Assembly (NCBI GenBank): GCA_016872925.1
Contig: VGYR01000012.1
Span: forward strand, 1-32,462
Source: Planctomycetota bacterium
GTDB lineage: Bacteria; Planctomycetota; Planctomycetia; Pirellulales; UBA1268
Direction of reading: 5' to 3'
Length of the DNA stretch: 32,462 nt
The stretch's first letter is position 1, and each line of letters starts with the position of its first letter. The position numbers were made by a program, and so were the translations under genes. The notes beneath the pieces are model-generated. The model was not told where the DNA came from, made no database searches, and saw nothing but the letters and a program-made list of their open reading frames with translations. Of this stretch, positions 1 to 8,165 are shown in pieces.

Positions 1-34
1 TCGCGGCCTCCTGCCTGGAAAGCGTCACGGCGTG

Positions 35-46
35 AGCCGTACGGCT
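35..46. repeat. 12-bp palindrome downstream of the beta-propeller gene
   Basis: AGCCGTACGGCT is a perfect palindrome lying 14 bp beyond the stop codon of the minus-strand gene at 60-1322. It has no T-run, so it is not a classic intrinsic terminator. It could be a weak hairpin or a protein site. Nothing else is recognisable in the first 59 bases. Confidence 0.3.
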
Positions 47-59
47 GCATCGCACCAGA

Positions 60-1322
60 CTACTTCCACTGCAACGCCGTCAGCCCCTTCACGTCGCGGA
101 CGTAGAGATCGCGGCCCTCGATCGCGAGGTGCGCCCAGCTCTCCTCGGCGGCCACCTTGGCCTCGCCGAGCAGCTCGAAGGCCTCGGGCGTGGCCCGGAT
201 GAGCCGCAGGTCGCCGGTCTCGTCGAGGGCGAGGATCCGGTCGCCGAGGGCCACCATGCTCCAGTAGCGGCCGAACGGCTTCGTGATCCAGGCCTCCTTG
301 CCGGTCGCGAGGTCGAGGCAGGCGAACCGCTGATTCCGCAGGTGCACGTAGGCGTGGCCACCGATCACGATCGGCGTCGACATGTAGCCCTGGATCTTGT
401 TCCGCCAGATCTGCTCGACCGGCTTCCCGACGTTGGTCGGATCGACGGCGAACAGGAACGAGCCGCCGCCGTAGCTCGTGGTGAACACGCGGCCGTCGTG
501 CACCGTGGGCGTGACGATGTTCATGCCACGGAACGCCTCGACGGGCGTCTTCCAGAGCACCTTCCCGTTCTCTGGATCGATGCCGGCGAGCTCTTCGCGG
601 GTCTGCACCAGGATCTGGAACACGCCGCCGATGGTGGCGGGATAGGGCGACGAGAACGCGCTGCCCATCATGCCGCCGCCGTCGTCGAGCGTCCGCCAGA
701 CGATCTTCCCCGCGGCCTTCTCGAGTTTTACGAAGCCCGAGCCGGCCTGCACGAACACGTGGTCGCCGATCACCAGCGGGCTCGACACGAAGCCGAACGC
801 GGGCAGGGGGCTCTCGAGCGCCTCCACGAAGTTCACCCGCCACTGCTCGGCGCCGGTGGCGGCGTCGAGACACACGAGCACGTCGCGCATGCCGGCCACG
901 AACACGCGGCCCTCGTCCACGCAGGGCGTGGAGCGGATCCACGAGCCGTTGGAGGCGGCGAAGAAGGGCACGCTCATCGAGCCCGGCCATTCCACCTGCC
1001 ATCGCTCCGCGCCGCTGGCCCGGTCGATCGCCCGAACGTGCTCGGTCTTCGCGTCCTTTGTCTCCGTGACGATGACGAGATCGCCCGCCACGACGGGCCC
1101 GGAATAGCTCGGGCCGAGGTCGGTGCGCCAGCGGCGTTCGACCCGCTCCTGCGCGAGGCCGTCGGGCCATGACGCCGCCGCCACGAAGCCGTCGCGGCTC
1201 GGGCCGCGCCACTGGTGCCAGGCGGCCTCGGCGAGGGCGGCCCGGGGAGCCAGCGCGACCTGCGACATCGCGACGACGAGGAGCGCGGCTGCGAGGCGGC
1301 GGAAAGCGTGGGCAACGTCCAT
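60..1322 (-). CDS. Secreted PQQ-binding-like beta-propeller repeat protein
   Basis: This 420-residue protein opens with a signal peptide (Arg at 8-9, hydrophobic core about 10-28, AxA-like site near 30). The mature start contains W-H-Q-W-R-G-P-S-R-D-G, a hallmark of planctomycete PQQ-like (BamB-like) propellers. Propeller blades are visible as repeats such as 'AIDRASGAERW', 'CLDAATGAEQW', 'GIDPENGKVLW' and 'CLDLATGKEAW', the A-x-D-x-x-T/S-G-x-x-x-W pattern of quinoprotein repeats. Family knowledge places such proteins in the periplasm or at the cell surface, usually without a proven enzymatic role, so I do not assign a dehydrogenase activity. It stands alone on the minus strand, 81 bp downstream of the YbjN-like gene at 1404-2183. 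Length is normal for the family. Confidence 0.9.
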   Translation of the reverse strand: MDVAHAFRRLAAALLVVAMSQVALAPRAALAEAAWHQWRGPSRDGFVAAASWPDGLAQERVERRWRTDLGPSYSGPVVAGDLVIVTETKDAKTEHVRAIDRASGAERWQVEWPGSMSVPFFAASNGSWIRSTPCVDEGRVFVAGMRDVLVCLDAATGAEQWRVNFVEALESPLPAFGFVSSPLVIGDHVFVQAGSGFVKLEKAAGKIVWRTLDDGGGMMGSAFSSPYPATIGGVFQILVQTREELAGIDPENGKVLWKTPVEAFRGMNIVTPTVHDGRVFTTSYGGGSFLFAVDPTNVGKPVEQIWRNKIQGYMSTPIVIGGHAYVHLRNQRFACLDLATGKEAWITKPFGRYWSMVALGDRILALDETGDLRLIRATPEAFELLGEAKVAAEESWAHLAIEGRDLYVRDVKGLTALQWK

Positions 1323-1403
1323 GCGGGTGGACTCCGGAGTGAGGATGCGACGACGGCCTCATCGTACCGCGTCGCGATCCGTTCCGGGGTCCGCCGCCGG
1401 ACG

Positions 1404-2183
1404 TCAGCCGGCCTTGCGATCGGTGCCGGGCCCGCGATCGCTGGACCCGAAGAGATGATCCCAGAGACGTTGGATGGTCGGCTTCGCCGGCGGCACCGAC
1501 GGCTGCAGGGCGGTGGGGGCGCTGTGGTCCTGCGGTGCAGCAGACCCGTCGTCGCCCACGGCATCACGGCTCTCGGTCGCCGGGCTCTCTGCCTCGGGTT
1601 CGTCGCCGCCGCAGGCCAGCCGCTCGAGAGCCTCGATGCCTCCGGCCTCCTCGGCCAGCCGCTGCAGCCGGGCGATCCGCGGCGGCGGGGCGCCCGTCGG
1701 CTCTTCGTCGTCGAGGCCCGCGAACGACACCTCTCCCCTCTCGATCGCATGCCGGATCACGCGGTCGAAACGGGGCACGCCGTGCAGCATGCCGTGCATC
1801 AGCCGGTGAAACTGCCGTGACGTCAGCTCCGAGTCTTCCAGGGGCAGTTCCACGTTGGGCCGAATCTCGCCGTCGGAAGGGTCGTAGTCGAACCGCAGCA
1901 TCTTGTACTGCGTCTGGATCGACGCGATCGCCTCGAACACCGCAGCCCGATGGGGGCAGTCCTCCACGTTCCACGCCTGAGGCGTGAAGATCGCGAGGAA
2001 CTCGCCCCGCTCGAGCACCCGGATCACGAACTGGATGCCCGGATCCCCGTCGACATCCCGGAACGTGGTCGACTCCGGATTGAGCCCGAACCCGATCAGG
2101 ATCGCATCGTGCTCCTCGTCCACCCGGTAGTTCAGGGAGTATTCGTCGAGGAACGTCTGGATCTGCTCGATGCTCGTGGGCAT
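1404..2183 (-). CDS. YbjN-like domain protein A, with acidic low-complexity tail
   Basis: The protein has 259 residues. Residues 1-150 fit the YbjN / type III secretion chaperone-like fold: an N-terminal helix (M-P-T-S-I-E-Q-I-Q-T-F-L), alternating strands (including 'VLERGEFLAIFTPQAW'), then 'RFDYDPSDGEIRPNVELPLED' and a C-terminal helical pair. Residues after about 175 ('RLQRLAEEAGGIEALERL') resemble the C-terminal part of protein B, and the last 50 or so residues are acidic and proline-rich. YbjN proteins are small cytosolic proteins with poorly defined roles in stress response or as chaperone-like regulators. A GGAGAG ribosome site precedes the ATG. It is the last of three tandem paralogues on this strand, which suggests one transcription unit. 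Exact function unknown. Confidence 0.75.
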   Translation of the reverse strand: MPTSIEQIQTFLDEYSLNYRVDEEHDAILIGFGLNPESTTFRDVDGDPGIQFVIRVLERGEFLAIFTPQAWNVEDCPHRAAVFEAIASIQTQYKMLRFDYDPSDGEIRPNVELPLEDSELTSRQFHRLMHGMLHGVPRFDRVIRHAIERGEVSFAGLDDEEPTGAPPPRIARLQRLAEEAGGIEALERLACGGDEPEAESPATESRDAVGDDGSAAPQDHSAPTALQPSVPPAKPTIQRLWDHLFGSSDRGPGTDRKAG

Positions 2184-2282
2184 GGTCTCGTCTCTCCGTG
2201 GCGGTCGTGCGTGGCTGATGTCGGTTGCTCGTGGATTCCTACGCGGGATGCGGCGGCGCGCTTCCGTGAGACGCTCGCAGCC

Positions 2283-2882
2283 TCAGTTCGCCGAGGGCTC
2301 GGCCCCGCCCGACGGCTCGGGCCGATCCTTGCGGAGGTGCTGCCGCAGGAGCGCCTCGATCCGGTTGATTCCGCCGCACCGCTTCGCCACCGACTCCAGC
2401 TTCTCGTCGTGCGGCGACCGCTGGGATCCGGCGGCGTCGAAGAAGCCCTTCTCCATCGCGTCCTTGATGTGGGGATACCACCGATCGGCGAACGCGGGAA
2501 TCAGGCCGAGCATCTGGATCACGTCGTCGCCATCGACGCCGTCGGCGCCGAGGCGGCAGTCGACGCGCAGTCGCACCTCCCCCTGCTCGGGATCGAGCTG
2601 GGTCTTCACCAGCGGCGACTTGCCCGACGCGGCCAGCAGGCAGGCCAGCATCGCCTCCTTGTGGGCAGCCTTCCGGCAGTCGAACGCCCATGGCGTGTCG
2701 ATGGTCAGGCAGCGGTTCCGGTCGTCGAACGCCAGCTGGACCTCGATCGACTTCGTGCCCGTCCGCAGGCTCGTGTAGGCCTTGGTGGGCACCTGTGTGA
2801 GCAGGCAGAGATCGAAGATCCGCTTGCAGGGATACCCCCGGGCGGTGAGCAGCTGTTCCAGATCGTCGAGCGTCTTTGCCAT
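2283..2882 (-). CDS. YbjN-like domain protein B (divergent paralogue)
   Basis: This 199-residue protein is a second, more diverged member of the trio. It keeps the pattern of an N-terminal helix (M-A-K-T-L-D-D-L-E-Q-L-L), strands with 'IEVQLAFDD', the conserved segment 'TQLDPEQGEVRLRVDCRL' that matches 'xDPxxGEIR' in the other two, and helices with 'AFADRWYPHIKDAMEKG'. The tail 'VAKRCGGINRIEALLRQ' corresponds to 'LAEEAGGIEALERL' of protein A. A strong GAGGAGG ribosome site precedes the ATG. It lies 60 bp downstream of protein C and 99 bp upstream of protein A. The role is unknown; three diverged copies in a row suggest subfunctionalised partners or subunits of a complex. Confidence 0.7.
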   Translation of the reverse strand: MAKTLDDLEQLLTARGYPCKRIFDLCLLTQVPTKAYTSLRTGTKSIEVQLAFDDRNRCLTIDTPWAFDCRKAAHKEAMLACLLAASGKSPLVKTQLDPEQGEVRLRVDCRLGADGVDGDDVIQMLGLIPAFADRWYPHIKDAMEKGFFDAAGSQRSPHDEKLESVAKRCGGINRIEALLRQHLRKDRPEPSGGAEPSAN

Positions 2883-2942
2883 CGGCCGGCCTCCTCGGGT
2901 GTCACGGCCGCCCCGGCCGCACCCGATCTACGCCGGCGGTCG

Positions 2943-3437
2943 TCAGGCGCTTCGGTCCGGCTTCGTCGCGGCCCGCTCGAGGGCAGCCGAGAGATCGACC
3001 ACGCCCTCGTCGAGCGCGCGGCGGATCACCGGGTGCCAGCGGTCGACGGCTTTGGGGATCGCCTCGAGCATCCGGCGGAACTGCCGGCGGGTGAGGCCGC
3101 CGTCCTCGACCGGGTACGACACCGTGCAGCGGATCTCGCCGTCGTCGGGATCGTGCTCGAACCGCACGAGCTTCGTCCGCATCGTGACGTCGAGGAGCGC
3201 CTGGAACAGCCTCCCCGGGTCGCGGCCGCGGCGGGCGTCGTAGAGCCGTGGGGCCGTGAACTCGAGAAACTCGCCGTCCTCGGACACAGCCACGGCGATC
3301 GCCACGCCCCGCCGACCGTCCTCGTTTTCGTAGGACGTGGTTGCGAAGCCGGTGAGGAGGTGGCCCTCCTCCTCGAGGCGGTACTTGAGACCTGCCTCGA
3401 CGAACATCGCCTCGAGCTGTTCCAGATTGAGCGGCAT
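2943..3437 (-). CDS. YbjN-like domain protein C
   Basis: With 164 residues from the ATG at 3437, this is the shortest and most canonical of the three. It begins M-P-L-N-L-E-Q-L-E-A-M-F, aligning directly with the start of protein A. It keeps 'SEDGEFLEFTAPRLYD', 'RFEHDPDDGEIRCTVSYPVED' and 'LTRRQFRRMLEAIPKAVDRW', each with a close counterpart in protein A. I chose this start by that alignment; an in-frame ATG at 3515 would add 26 residues with no family resemblance. No good Shine-Dalgarno precedes 3437, so translation may be leaderless or weak. It is the first gene of the trio and diverges from the helicase at 3621. Confidence 0.75.
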   Translation of the reverse strand: MPLNLEQLEAMFVEAGLKYRLEEEGHLLTGFATTSYENEDGRRGVAIAVAVSEDGEFLEFTAPRLYDARRGRDPGRLFQALLDVTMRTKLVRFEHDPDDGEIRCTVSYPVEDGGLTRRQFRRMLEAIPKAVDRWHPVIRRALDEGVVDLSAALERAATKPDRSA

Positions 3438-3620
3438 AACTGAATGAAAGAGTATTCGCCGGAGAGCCACAAGGCGACTTTCGGGGGGCGAGGTTCGAGA
3501 CACACCGGGATCCACGAGGATCTACGGCCGGGCGGGCGGAGCGCTTCGCGGATGGCGGCGTAGAGGGGAGGCACCGCCGCCGTGCTCTACCCCGCTGCTT
3601 TCCATCGCCTGGAATGAGCC
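3438..3620. promoter_or_regulatory. Divergent intergenic region with a bulged hairpin and a 12-mer repeated at 4839
   Basis: This 183-bp gap separates the YbjN trio (minus) from the helicase (plus), so it should hold both promoters. GTAGA (3560-3564) and TCTAC (3586-3590), with an inner GCAC/GTGC pair (3571-3574, 3582-3585), can form a bulged hairpin. The 12-mer CGTAGAGGGGAG at 3559-3570 recurs exactly at 4839-4850, a similar distance upstream of the next plus-strand start. I cannot assign -35 and -10 boxes. Confidence 0.4.
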
Positions 3621-4868
3621 ATGCCCGCATCCGTCCCCCGCCACGCGCCGACCCCGGGCCCGGTCGACAGCCTCGCCGCCGCGGTGCGGATCGAGCCCCG
3701 CGACTACCAGAAGCGGGTGGTCGGCCGGGTGATCGAGATGTTGTCCGGGCCCCACGTCGATCGGAAGGTCGAGCTCCCCGCGGCCCGGTCGGTGATGGTG
3801 GAGAGCCCGACGGGGAGCGGGAAGACGGTCATGGGATTGCTGGTGGCGCGGTGGGCCCAGGAAACACTCGGCATGCGGGTGGTCTGGACCGCCATGCGAC
3901 GAAACCTCCTCACGCAGGTCGAGCGGGAAAACCGTGACCGCGGGTTCGGCGTCGACCTCGTCACCGTCTCGATGTTCGACCGCAATCCGCCGCGGGGCGA
4001 CCTCCTGATCGTCGACGAAGCGCAGCACGACGCCACGCGGAGCATGGCCTCGCTCCATGCCGCCGTCGGGTCGAGCAGGGTGCTCGGGCTCTCAGCCACC
4101 CCGTGGCGGGCCGACCGGCTCGGGCTGTGCTTCGAGCGGGTTGTTCGCGATGCCGGCATCCGGCAGCTCGTCCTCGACGGCTATCTCAGCCCCTTCGCGC
4201 ATTACACGATCAATGCCTTCTCGCCCGAGAGCGTGGCGGCGACGTATCTCCGCGAGCCCGCCCGCTGGGGCCGCTCGCTCATGTTCTTTCGCACGATCGC
4301 CGAGTGCCGGGCGTGTGCGGGCCTGCTCGACGCGGCGGGCGTGCCCTGCGAGGTGGTCACCGGGGCGAGCGATCGAGAGGCCCAGATCGCGCGGTTCGAG
4401 GCCGGGGCGTGCCGGGTGATGCTCAGCGTGGCCGTGCTCACCGAGGGCTTCGACTGCCCGGGCCTCGAGACCGTGTTCTGTCGGCCTGCGGGAAAGGGGC
4501 CGACGGTGCAGATGGCCGGCCGCGTCCTGCGGCGGATGGAGGGCATTCCGCACAAATCGATCGTCCAGTGCAAGGCGACGCGGCATCCCTTCACTGCCAC
4601 GGCGCCGCCGGCCGTGCAGTACGTCGAGGCCGTGGACGGCTGGCGGTCGATCGGCCTCAACGACCGGGTCGAGCGGACCACGGCCACGATGCTCGAGCTG
4701 CTCGTGCGGCTCTCGAAAAGCGAACGTGACTCGGGCGGGCAGGGGGGTGGCCCGGCGGCCGCATCCCGCGTTGTCCGCGGCTTGAGACGGGTTCGTGCGT
4801 GGAACTACAGGGTGGAGGAAGCGCGGGACCGGTTCCGTCGTAGAGGGGAGTCGCCGCGGCACGGGTAA
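3621..4868 (+). CDS. Compact SF2 (DEAD/DEAH-type) helicase, DEAQ variant
   Basis: The protein has 415 residues. Motif Q-like 'EPRDYQKRVV' lies near 25-34, Walker A 'ESPTGSGKT' at 61-69, Walker B 'VDEAQHD' near 131-137, motif III 'LSATPWR' near 156, and helicase-C motifs include 'LTEGFDCPGLETVFCRP' and motif VI 'QMAGRVLRR' near 295-305. The family couples ATP hydrolysis to translocation on DNA or RNA, and this organisation resembles the helicase core of type I/III restriction subunits and UvrB-like proteins. At this length it is little more than the two RecA domains, with no visible nuclease or extra DNA-binding domain. It diverges from the YbjN trio and lies 26 bp before the DUF932-like gene, so the two probably form an operon. 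Confidence 0.85.
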   Translation: MPASVPRHAPTPGPVDSLAAAVRIEPRDYQKRVVGRVIEMLSGPHVDRKVELPAARSVMVESPTGSGKTVMGLLVARWAQETLGMRVVWTAMRRNLLTQVERENRDRGFGVDLVTVSMFDRNPPRGDLLIVDEAQHDATRSMASLHAAVGSSRVLGLSATPWRADRLGLCFERVVRDAGIRQLVLDGYLSPFAHYTINAFSPESVAATYLREPARWGRSLMFFRTIAECRACAGLLDAAGVPCEVVTGASDREAQIARFEAGACRVMLSVAVLTEGFDCPGLETVFCRPAGKGPTVQMAGRVLRRMEGIPHKSIVQCKATRHPFTATAPPAVQYVEAVDGWRSIGLNDRVERTTATMLELLVRLSKSERDSGGQGGGPAAASRVVRGLRRVRAWNYRVEEARDRFRRRGESPRHG

Positions 4869-4894
4869 CGCGGGAGGGCTCAGGAGGCAGGACG

Positions 4895-6031
4895 ATGGTG
4901 GAAGCGACGCACGATGCCGGGGGGCGGGACGAAGGCGGCGAGGGAAGTCGGCGGGTGCGGGTGGAGCCGAGGCTCACCACGCTCGGGCGGCTGCGGGTCA
5001 CCGCCGCGCCGGGAGAGTCGGAGGGTCGACGCGGGGAGTCCACACTGCCGGCCAGGGCGCTCGTCGACATCGGCGGTGAGCCCTGTCGCGTCTCGGCCAG
5101 GTTCTGGAAGTCGGTCTTCGCCCGCTATCGGTTCGGGTCGAGCACCTTCCGCTACTACCGGCCCGAGGAGGTGTTTCAGCGAATCTGCGAGGTCTCCCGC
5201 GACGACGCCCTGCGGGTGATGGTCGAGTATCCGCGGAAGGGACCGCCGGTGGCTCTCGCGGTCTCAAAGCCGAGCGATCGCCTGATCACGATCGACGACG
5301 TCCGTGACCTCGCCCGTTCGCACGGCGCCCGTCAATCGCACTACGGCGACGGCGTGGTGAGCTGCACCTTCACACCACGGAGCGGCGAGCAGGCCCTGGC
5401 CATCGGCGGCGACCAGTTCGCCAACCGCTTCACGCTCGACGTGCCGATCGACGGCTACGGGGGCTCCCGCATCCACGTGGCCCTTCTGCGGCTGATCTGC
5501 GCCAACGGCGCGGTCGGCTACCACAAGGCCTTCTGCAGCGAGGTGCCGGCGAGCAAGAGCCCGCGGCACACGCTCCAGCGGGCGATCGAGTGCTTCGATC
5601 ATGCCGATGGTTTTGCGGCCATCCGCGAGCGGTTTCTGGCGTCGCAGTCGTCGTGGGCGTCGGTTCGGGAGGCCCACACGCTGTACCGGCAGCTCGTGCG
5701 AACGAAGGTCAGCGATCCGCGTCGCACGACCCGCGCCCTGGAAGACTTCGACCGCCTCACCGGCCGCATCCAGGAGTTCTACGGGCTCACGAACCTCGAC
5801 ACGCTGCCGGTGCGGCGGCAGCGGCTCCTGCCGGTGAAGTGCCGGGTGTACGACCTGATCAACTTTGCCAGCGAGGTGGCCACCCACGTGGCGGAGCCGG
5901 CGGAATCCCGGCCGCTGCAGTCGTGGATCGGCTCCACCCTGGCCGAGGAGTTCGACCTCGAGGGCACCGCGGACCACGCGCCGGAGTTTGCCGATCTCCT
6001 GCTCCGGAGTGGTGAGGCCGGAGTCTCATGA
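4895..6031 (+). CDS. DUF932-like (phage/plasmid-related) protein
   Basis: This 378-residue protein has its core at about 130-290, with 'FANRFTLDVPIDGYGGSRIHVALLRLICANGAVGYHKAF' typical of the DUF932 family (split here as a description of region 170-210). That family is common on phages, plasmids and near helicases and recombinases; its biochemical role is not established. A good AGGAGG ribosome site precedes the ATG at 4895. The first 50 residues are polar and Gly/Arg-rich, probably disordered. It follows the SF2 helicase closely on the same strand, a pairing that suggests DNA processing of mobile-element origin. I rest the family call on the 'RLxCxNGxV' type segment and overall layout, so confidence is moderate. 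Confidence 0.6.
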   Translation: MVEATHDAGGRDEGGEGSRRVRVEPRLTTLGRLRVTAAPGESEGRRGESTLPARALVDIGGEPCRVSARFWKSVFARYRFGSSTFRYYRPEEVFQRICEVSRDDALRVMVEYPRKGPPVALAVSKPSDRLITIDDVRDLARSHGARQSHYGDGVVSCTFTPRSGEQALAIGGDQFANRFTLDVPIDGYGGSRIHVALLRLICANGAVGYHKAFCSEVPASKSPRHTLQRAIECFDHADGFAAIRERFLASQSSWASVREAHTLYRQLVRTKVSDPRRTTRALEDFDRLTGRIQEFYGLTNLDTLPVRRQRLLPVKCRVYDLINFASEVATHVAEPAESRPLQSWIGSTLAEEFDLEGTADHAPEFADLLLRSGEAGVS

Positions 6032-6143
6032 CGGTCGGGGACGGCAGCTTCGGGCTGTCGGCCGTCCCGGAATCGTGATCGAGCGGCGCATCGCAAGCCT
6101 CTGAGCCGCAAGGGTTTGCGTCGTCGGGTCGGATTTTTTTGGA

Positions 6144-6162
6144 GGGGCGTGAGCCACACCCC
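6144..6162 (+). promoter_or_regulatory. Short hairpin in the leader of the sigma gene at 6222
   Basis: GGGG-c-GTG (6144-6151) and CAC-a-CCCC (6155-6162) can pair around a 3-nt loop with one mismatch. It follows a T7 tract (6134-6140) and lies 59 bp before the start codon. The 190-bp gap 6032-6221 shows no gene. It could be a leader hairpin or an operator half-site pair. Confidence 0.35.
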
Positions 6163-6221
6163 CCGAAAAACCTGTTTGGAAGGAGGGCGTCGATTGGTTT
6201 CCTGAACCCCGGAGGCACGGC

Positions 6222-6905
6222 ATGACTGACAAGAGCGACGATCGGACGATGAGTGGCCACGACGGCACGGCCCGGGCCAAGCCCCTGGCCACCGTCAAGC
6301 TCGACATGGAGCTGATGAATGAGCTGACGGCGTCGAAGGGCGCCGACAGCGACTCCCTCGGCGAGTTGATGATCCGGCACCGGGGTCTCGTGCTCAACGA
6401 GCTCCGGCGTCGGAACATCAGGCAGTGCGACATCGACGACGTGGCGAACCGGGTCTGGGACAAGGTGTGGCGGATCGGTCGCGACGGCACCTGGGATGCG
6501 GGCCGTGCCCGGCACTGCCACGACCCCTTCGTGCCGCTCCTGAAGACCGTGGCCAACACCCAGGCACTCGATTACCACCAGCGGGCGGCCGCTGAGCGAC
6601 GGCGTCGGGATGTGGTGGTATCGGCCTTCGAGGCCCATGGCGACGACTGGCGGGCGATCCTCGCGGGGCCGTCGGCAAAGCGGTCTGCGAAGCACCGTCC
6701 CCAACCGTCGGGTGTGCCGGAGGAGCTGGCCGCCGCGGTGGCGACCCTGCCGGAACGCCTGCGGAAGCCCTATGAGCTCCATGCCGGCGGGATGACGAAT
6801 CGGAAGATCGCCGACGAGGTCGGCTGCAGCTGGGGCGAGGTGTCGAGGCGGTTGAAGGCGGCCCGTCAGGCGCTGGGCCTGTCGGTGCCGACGAAGCCCC
6901 GCTGA
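6222..6905 (+). CDS. ECF-like RNA polymerase sigma factor
   Basis: This 227-residue protein has a region-2-like segment 'LMIRHRGLVLNELRRRNIRQCDIDDVANRVWDKVWR' (about 48-84) and a region-4 helix-turn-helix near the C-terminus ('MTNRKIADEVGCSWGEVSRRLKAARQALG', about 190-218). These are the two domains that define the ECF group, which directs RNA polymerase to specific promoters. A 40-residue N-terminal extension precedes the first domain. A GGAGG-like site lies just before the ATG. No anti-sigma factor is adjacent; the next gene is on the opposite strand and encodes a kinase belonging to another sigma factor. The closest relatives within this window are the sigma genes at 9013, 21415 and 24406, although it lacks their shared N-terminal motif. 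Confidence 0.8.
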   Translation: MTDKSDDRTMSGHDGTARAKPLATVKLDMELMNELTASKGADSDSLGELMIRHRGLVLNELRRRNIRQCDIDDVANRVWDKVWRIGRDGTWDAGRARHCHDPFVPLLKTVANTQALDYHQRAAAERRRRDVVVSAFEAHGDDWRAILAGPSAKRSAKHRPQPSGVPEELAAAVATLPERLRKPYELHAGGMTNRKIADEVGCSWGEVSRRLKAARQALGLSVPTKPR

Positions 6906-6920
6906 CGACGCGCTGCGGGC

Positions 6921-8162
6921 CTACGGGGTGGCGCCGTCCGGCGGCCGCGCATCCCGCCGCGTCTGCTCGATGAGCCTGCGGTTGAGATCCAGGATGCCCT
7001 GGATCCTCTGCTCTGAATCTTCACCGACCCGCATCGCCTCGCGTGCGGCCTTCATCGCCTCGTCCGTCTGGCGGGAGGCCGTCCGCTCGCTGCGGCGGTG
7101 GTCCTCGCGAGCCCGCCACCCGAGGAGGGCGAGGCCCGTGACCGCGAGGATCGCGATGACCGCCAGCCAGCGGCCCAGCGTGGATCGCTTCCACGCCAGT
7201 TCGAGATCCTTGGCAAACGCGAGGGCCGACGCATGACGACGATCAGGATGGAGCGCCAGCCCCCGTGCCACCACCGGCCTCAGCCGGCCCGGGATCCGCT
7301 TCGACACCCGCATGTCGAGTCCCGACGCGATTTCGAACTCGATCCGTTTCGGGTCGTCGAGGTCGGTGTAGGGCAGTCCCCCGGCCAGCATCTCGTGGGC
7401 GACGAGGGCGAGGCTGTAGACGTCGCTGCGGGCGTCGAGCGGGCGGCCTTCGAGTTGCTCGGGCGACTTGTACGCGGGCGTGCCCGTCGAGCCCCCGGGC
7501 TCCTGCGCCGCCACGTCGATCGCGATCCCGAAGTCGGCCAGCACCGCATTGCCGTGGTCATCGAGCAGGATGTTGACCGGTTTGACGTCGCGGTGGGCAC
7601 GGCCGGCGTCGTGCACGGCGTCGAGCGCGGAGGCGATTTGCAGCGTCCAGTCGATCGCCCGCGACACGCTCACGCGGCCGCCGTCGCGGGGCCGCACGCG
7701 TTCGGCGAGGGTCCGGCCCGGCATGAGTTCGGTGACGACGAACACCGTGCCGCGGGCGTCGTGGCCGGCATCGAGCACCTTGAGGATGTTGGGATGCTGC
7801 AGGCTGGCGATCAGCCGCGCTTCCGCGAGCAGGTCGTCGCTGTCGCCCTTGGGGAGTTTGACGGCCACGTCGCGTTGGATGAGGGTGTCGCGGGCGAGCC
7901 AGACATCGCCCTCTGTGCCTCCCCCGATACGCCGTGCGATGCGATACCGACCGTTGAGCAGGTCCGCCGGCGTGGTTCCGCCGAGCGCCCCCGGCTCGAG
8001 CGGCTTCACCCGGAGCCGGTTTCGGATGCGGCGGGCGAGTTCGGGCGCGAGGTCGGGTCGCTCGCGGCAGAGCTCCGCCGGGTCGAGCGGCGTGCCGCGG
8101 TCGTGGGCCTCTTCCCAGCGGTCGAGGAGGTCGTAGAGCAGGTCGTCGTCGGGAGTCGTCAT
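6921..8162 (-). CDS. Membrane-anchored Ser/Thr protein kinase (PknB-like)
   Basis: The 413-residue protein carries a complete Hanks-type kinase domain: Gly-rich loop 80-87 (G-G-G-T-E-G), Lys102 in 'VAVKL', catalytic 'HRDVKPVNILL' with Asp192 and Asn197, D-F-G at 210-212, and 'YKSPEQ' (231-236). A single transmembrane helix (about 332-349) follows, then a charged, probably coiled C-terminal tail of some 60 residues instead of a sensor domain. The N-terminal 60 residues with 'DRWEEAHDRGTPLDPAELCRERPDLAPEL' are the helical module typical of planctomycete sigma-linked kinases. Its start lies 3 bp after the stop codon of the ECF sigma gene 8166-8834, so the pair is co-transcribed. Family knowledge suggests it phosphorylates the sigma factor or its partners. 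Confidence 0.95.
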   Translation of the reverse strand: MTTPDDDLLYDLLDRWEEAHDRGTPLDPAELCRERPDLAPELARRIRNRLRVKPLEPGALGGTTPADLLNGRYRIARRIGGGTEGDVWLARDTLIQRDVAVKLPKGDSDDLLAEARLIASLQHPNILKVLDAGHDARGTVFVVTELMPGRTLAERVRPRDGGRVSVSRAIDWTLQIASALDAVHDAGRAHRDVKPVNILLDDHGNAVLADFGIAIDVAAQEPGGSTGTPAYKSPEQLEGRPLDARSDVYSLALVAHEMLAGGLPYTDLDDPKRIEFEIASGLDMRVSKRIPGRLRPVVARGLALHPDRRHASALAFAKDLELAWKRSTLGRWLAVIAILAVTGLALLGWRAREDHRRSERTASRQTDEAMKAAREAMRVGEDSEQRIQGILDLNRRLIEQTRRDARPPDGATP

Positions 8163-8165
8163 GCG

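Noticed and set aside
1950-3443. A 497-codon plus-strand frame over the YbjN trio
   Set aside because: It is antisense to three related genes that align with each other, and its product is a low-complexity Arg/Val/Leu string.
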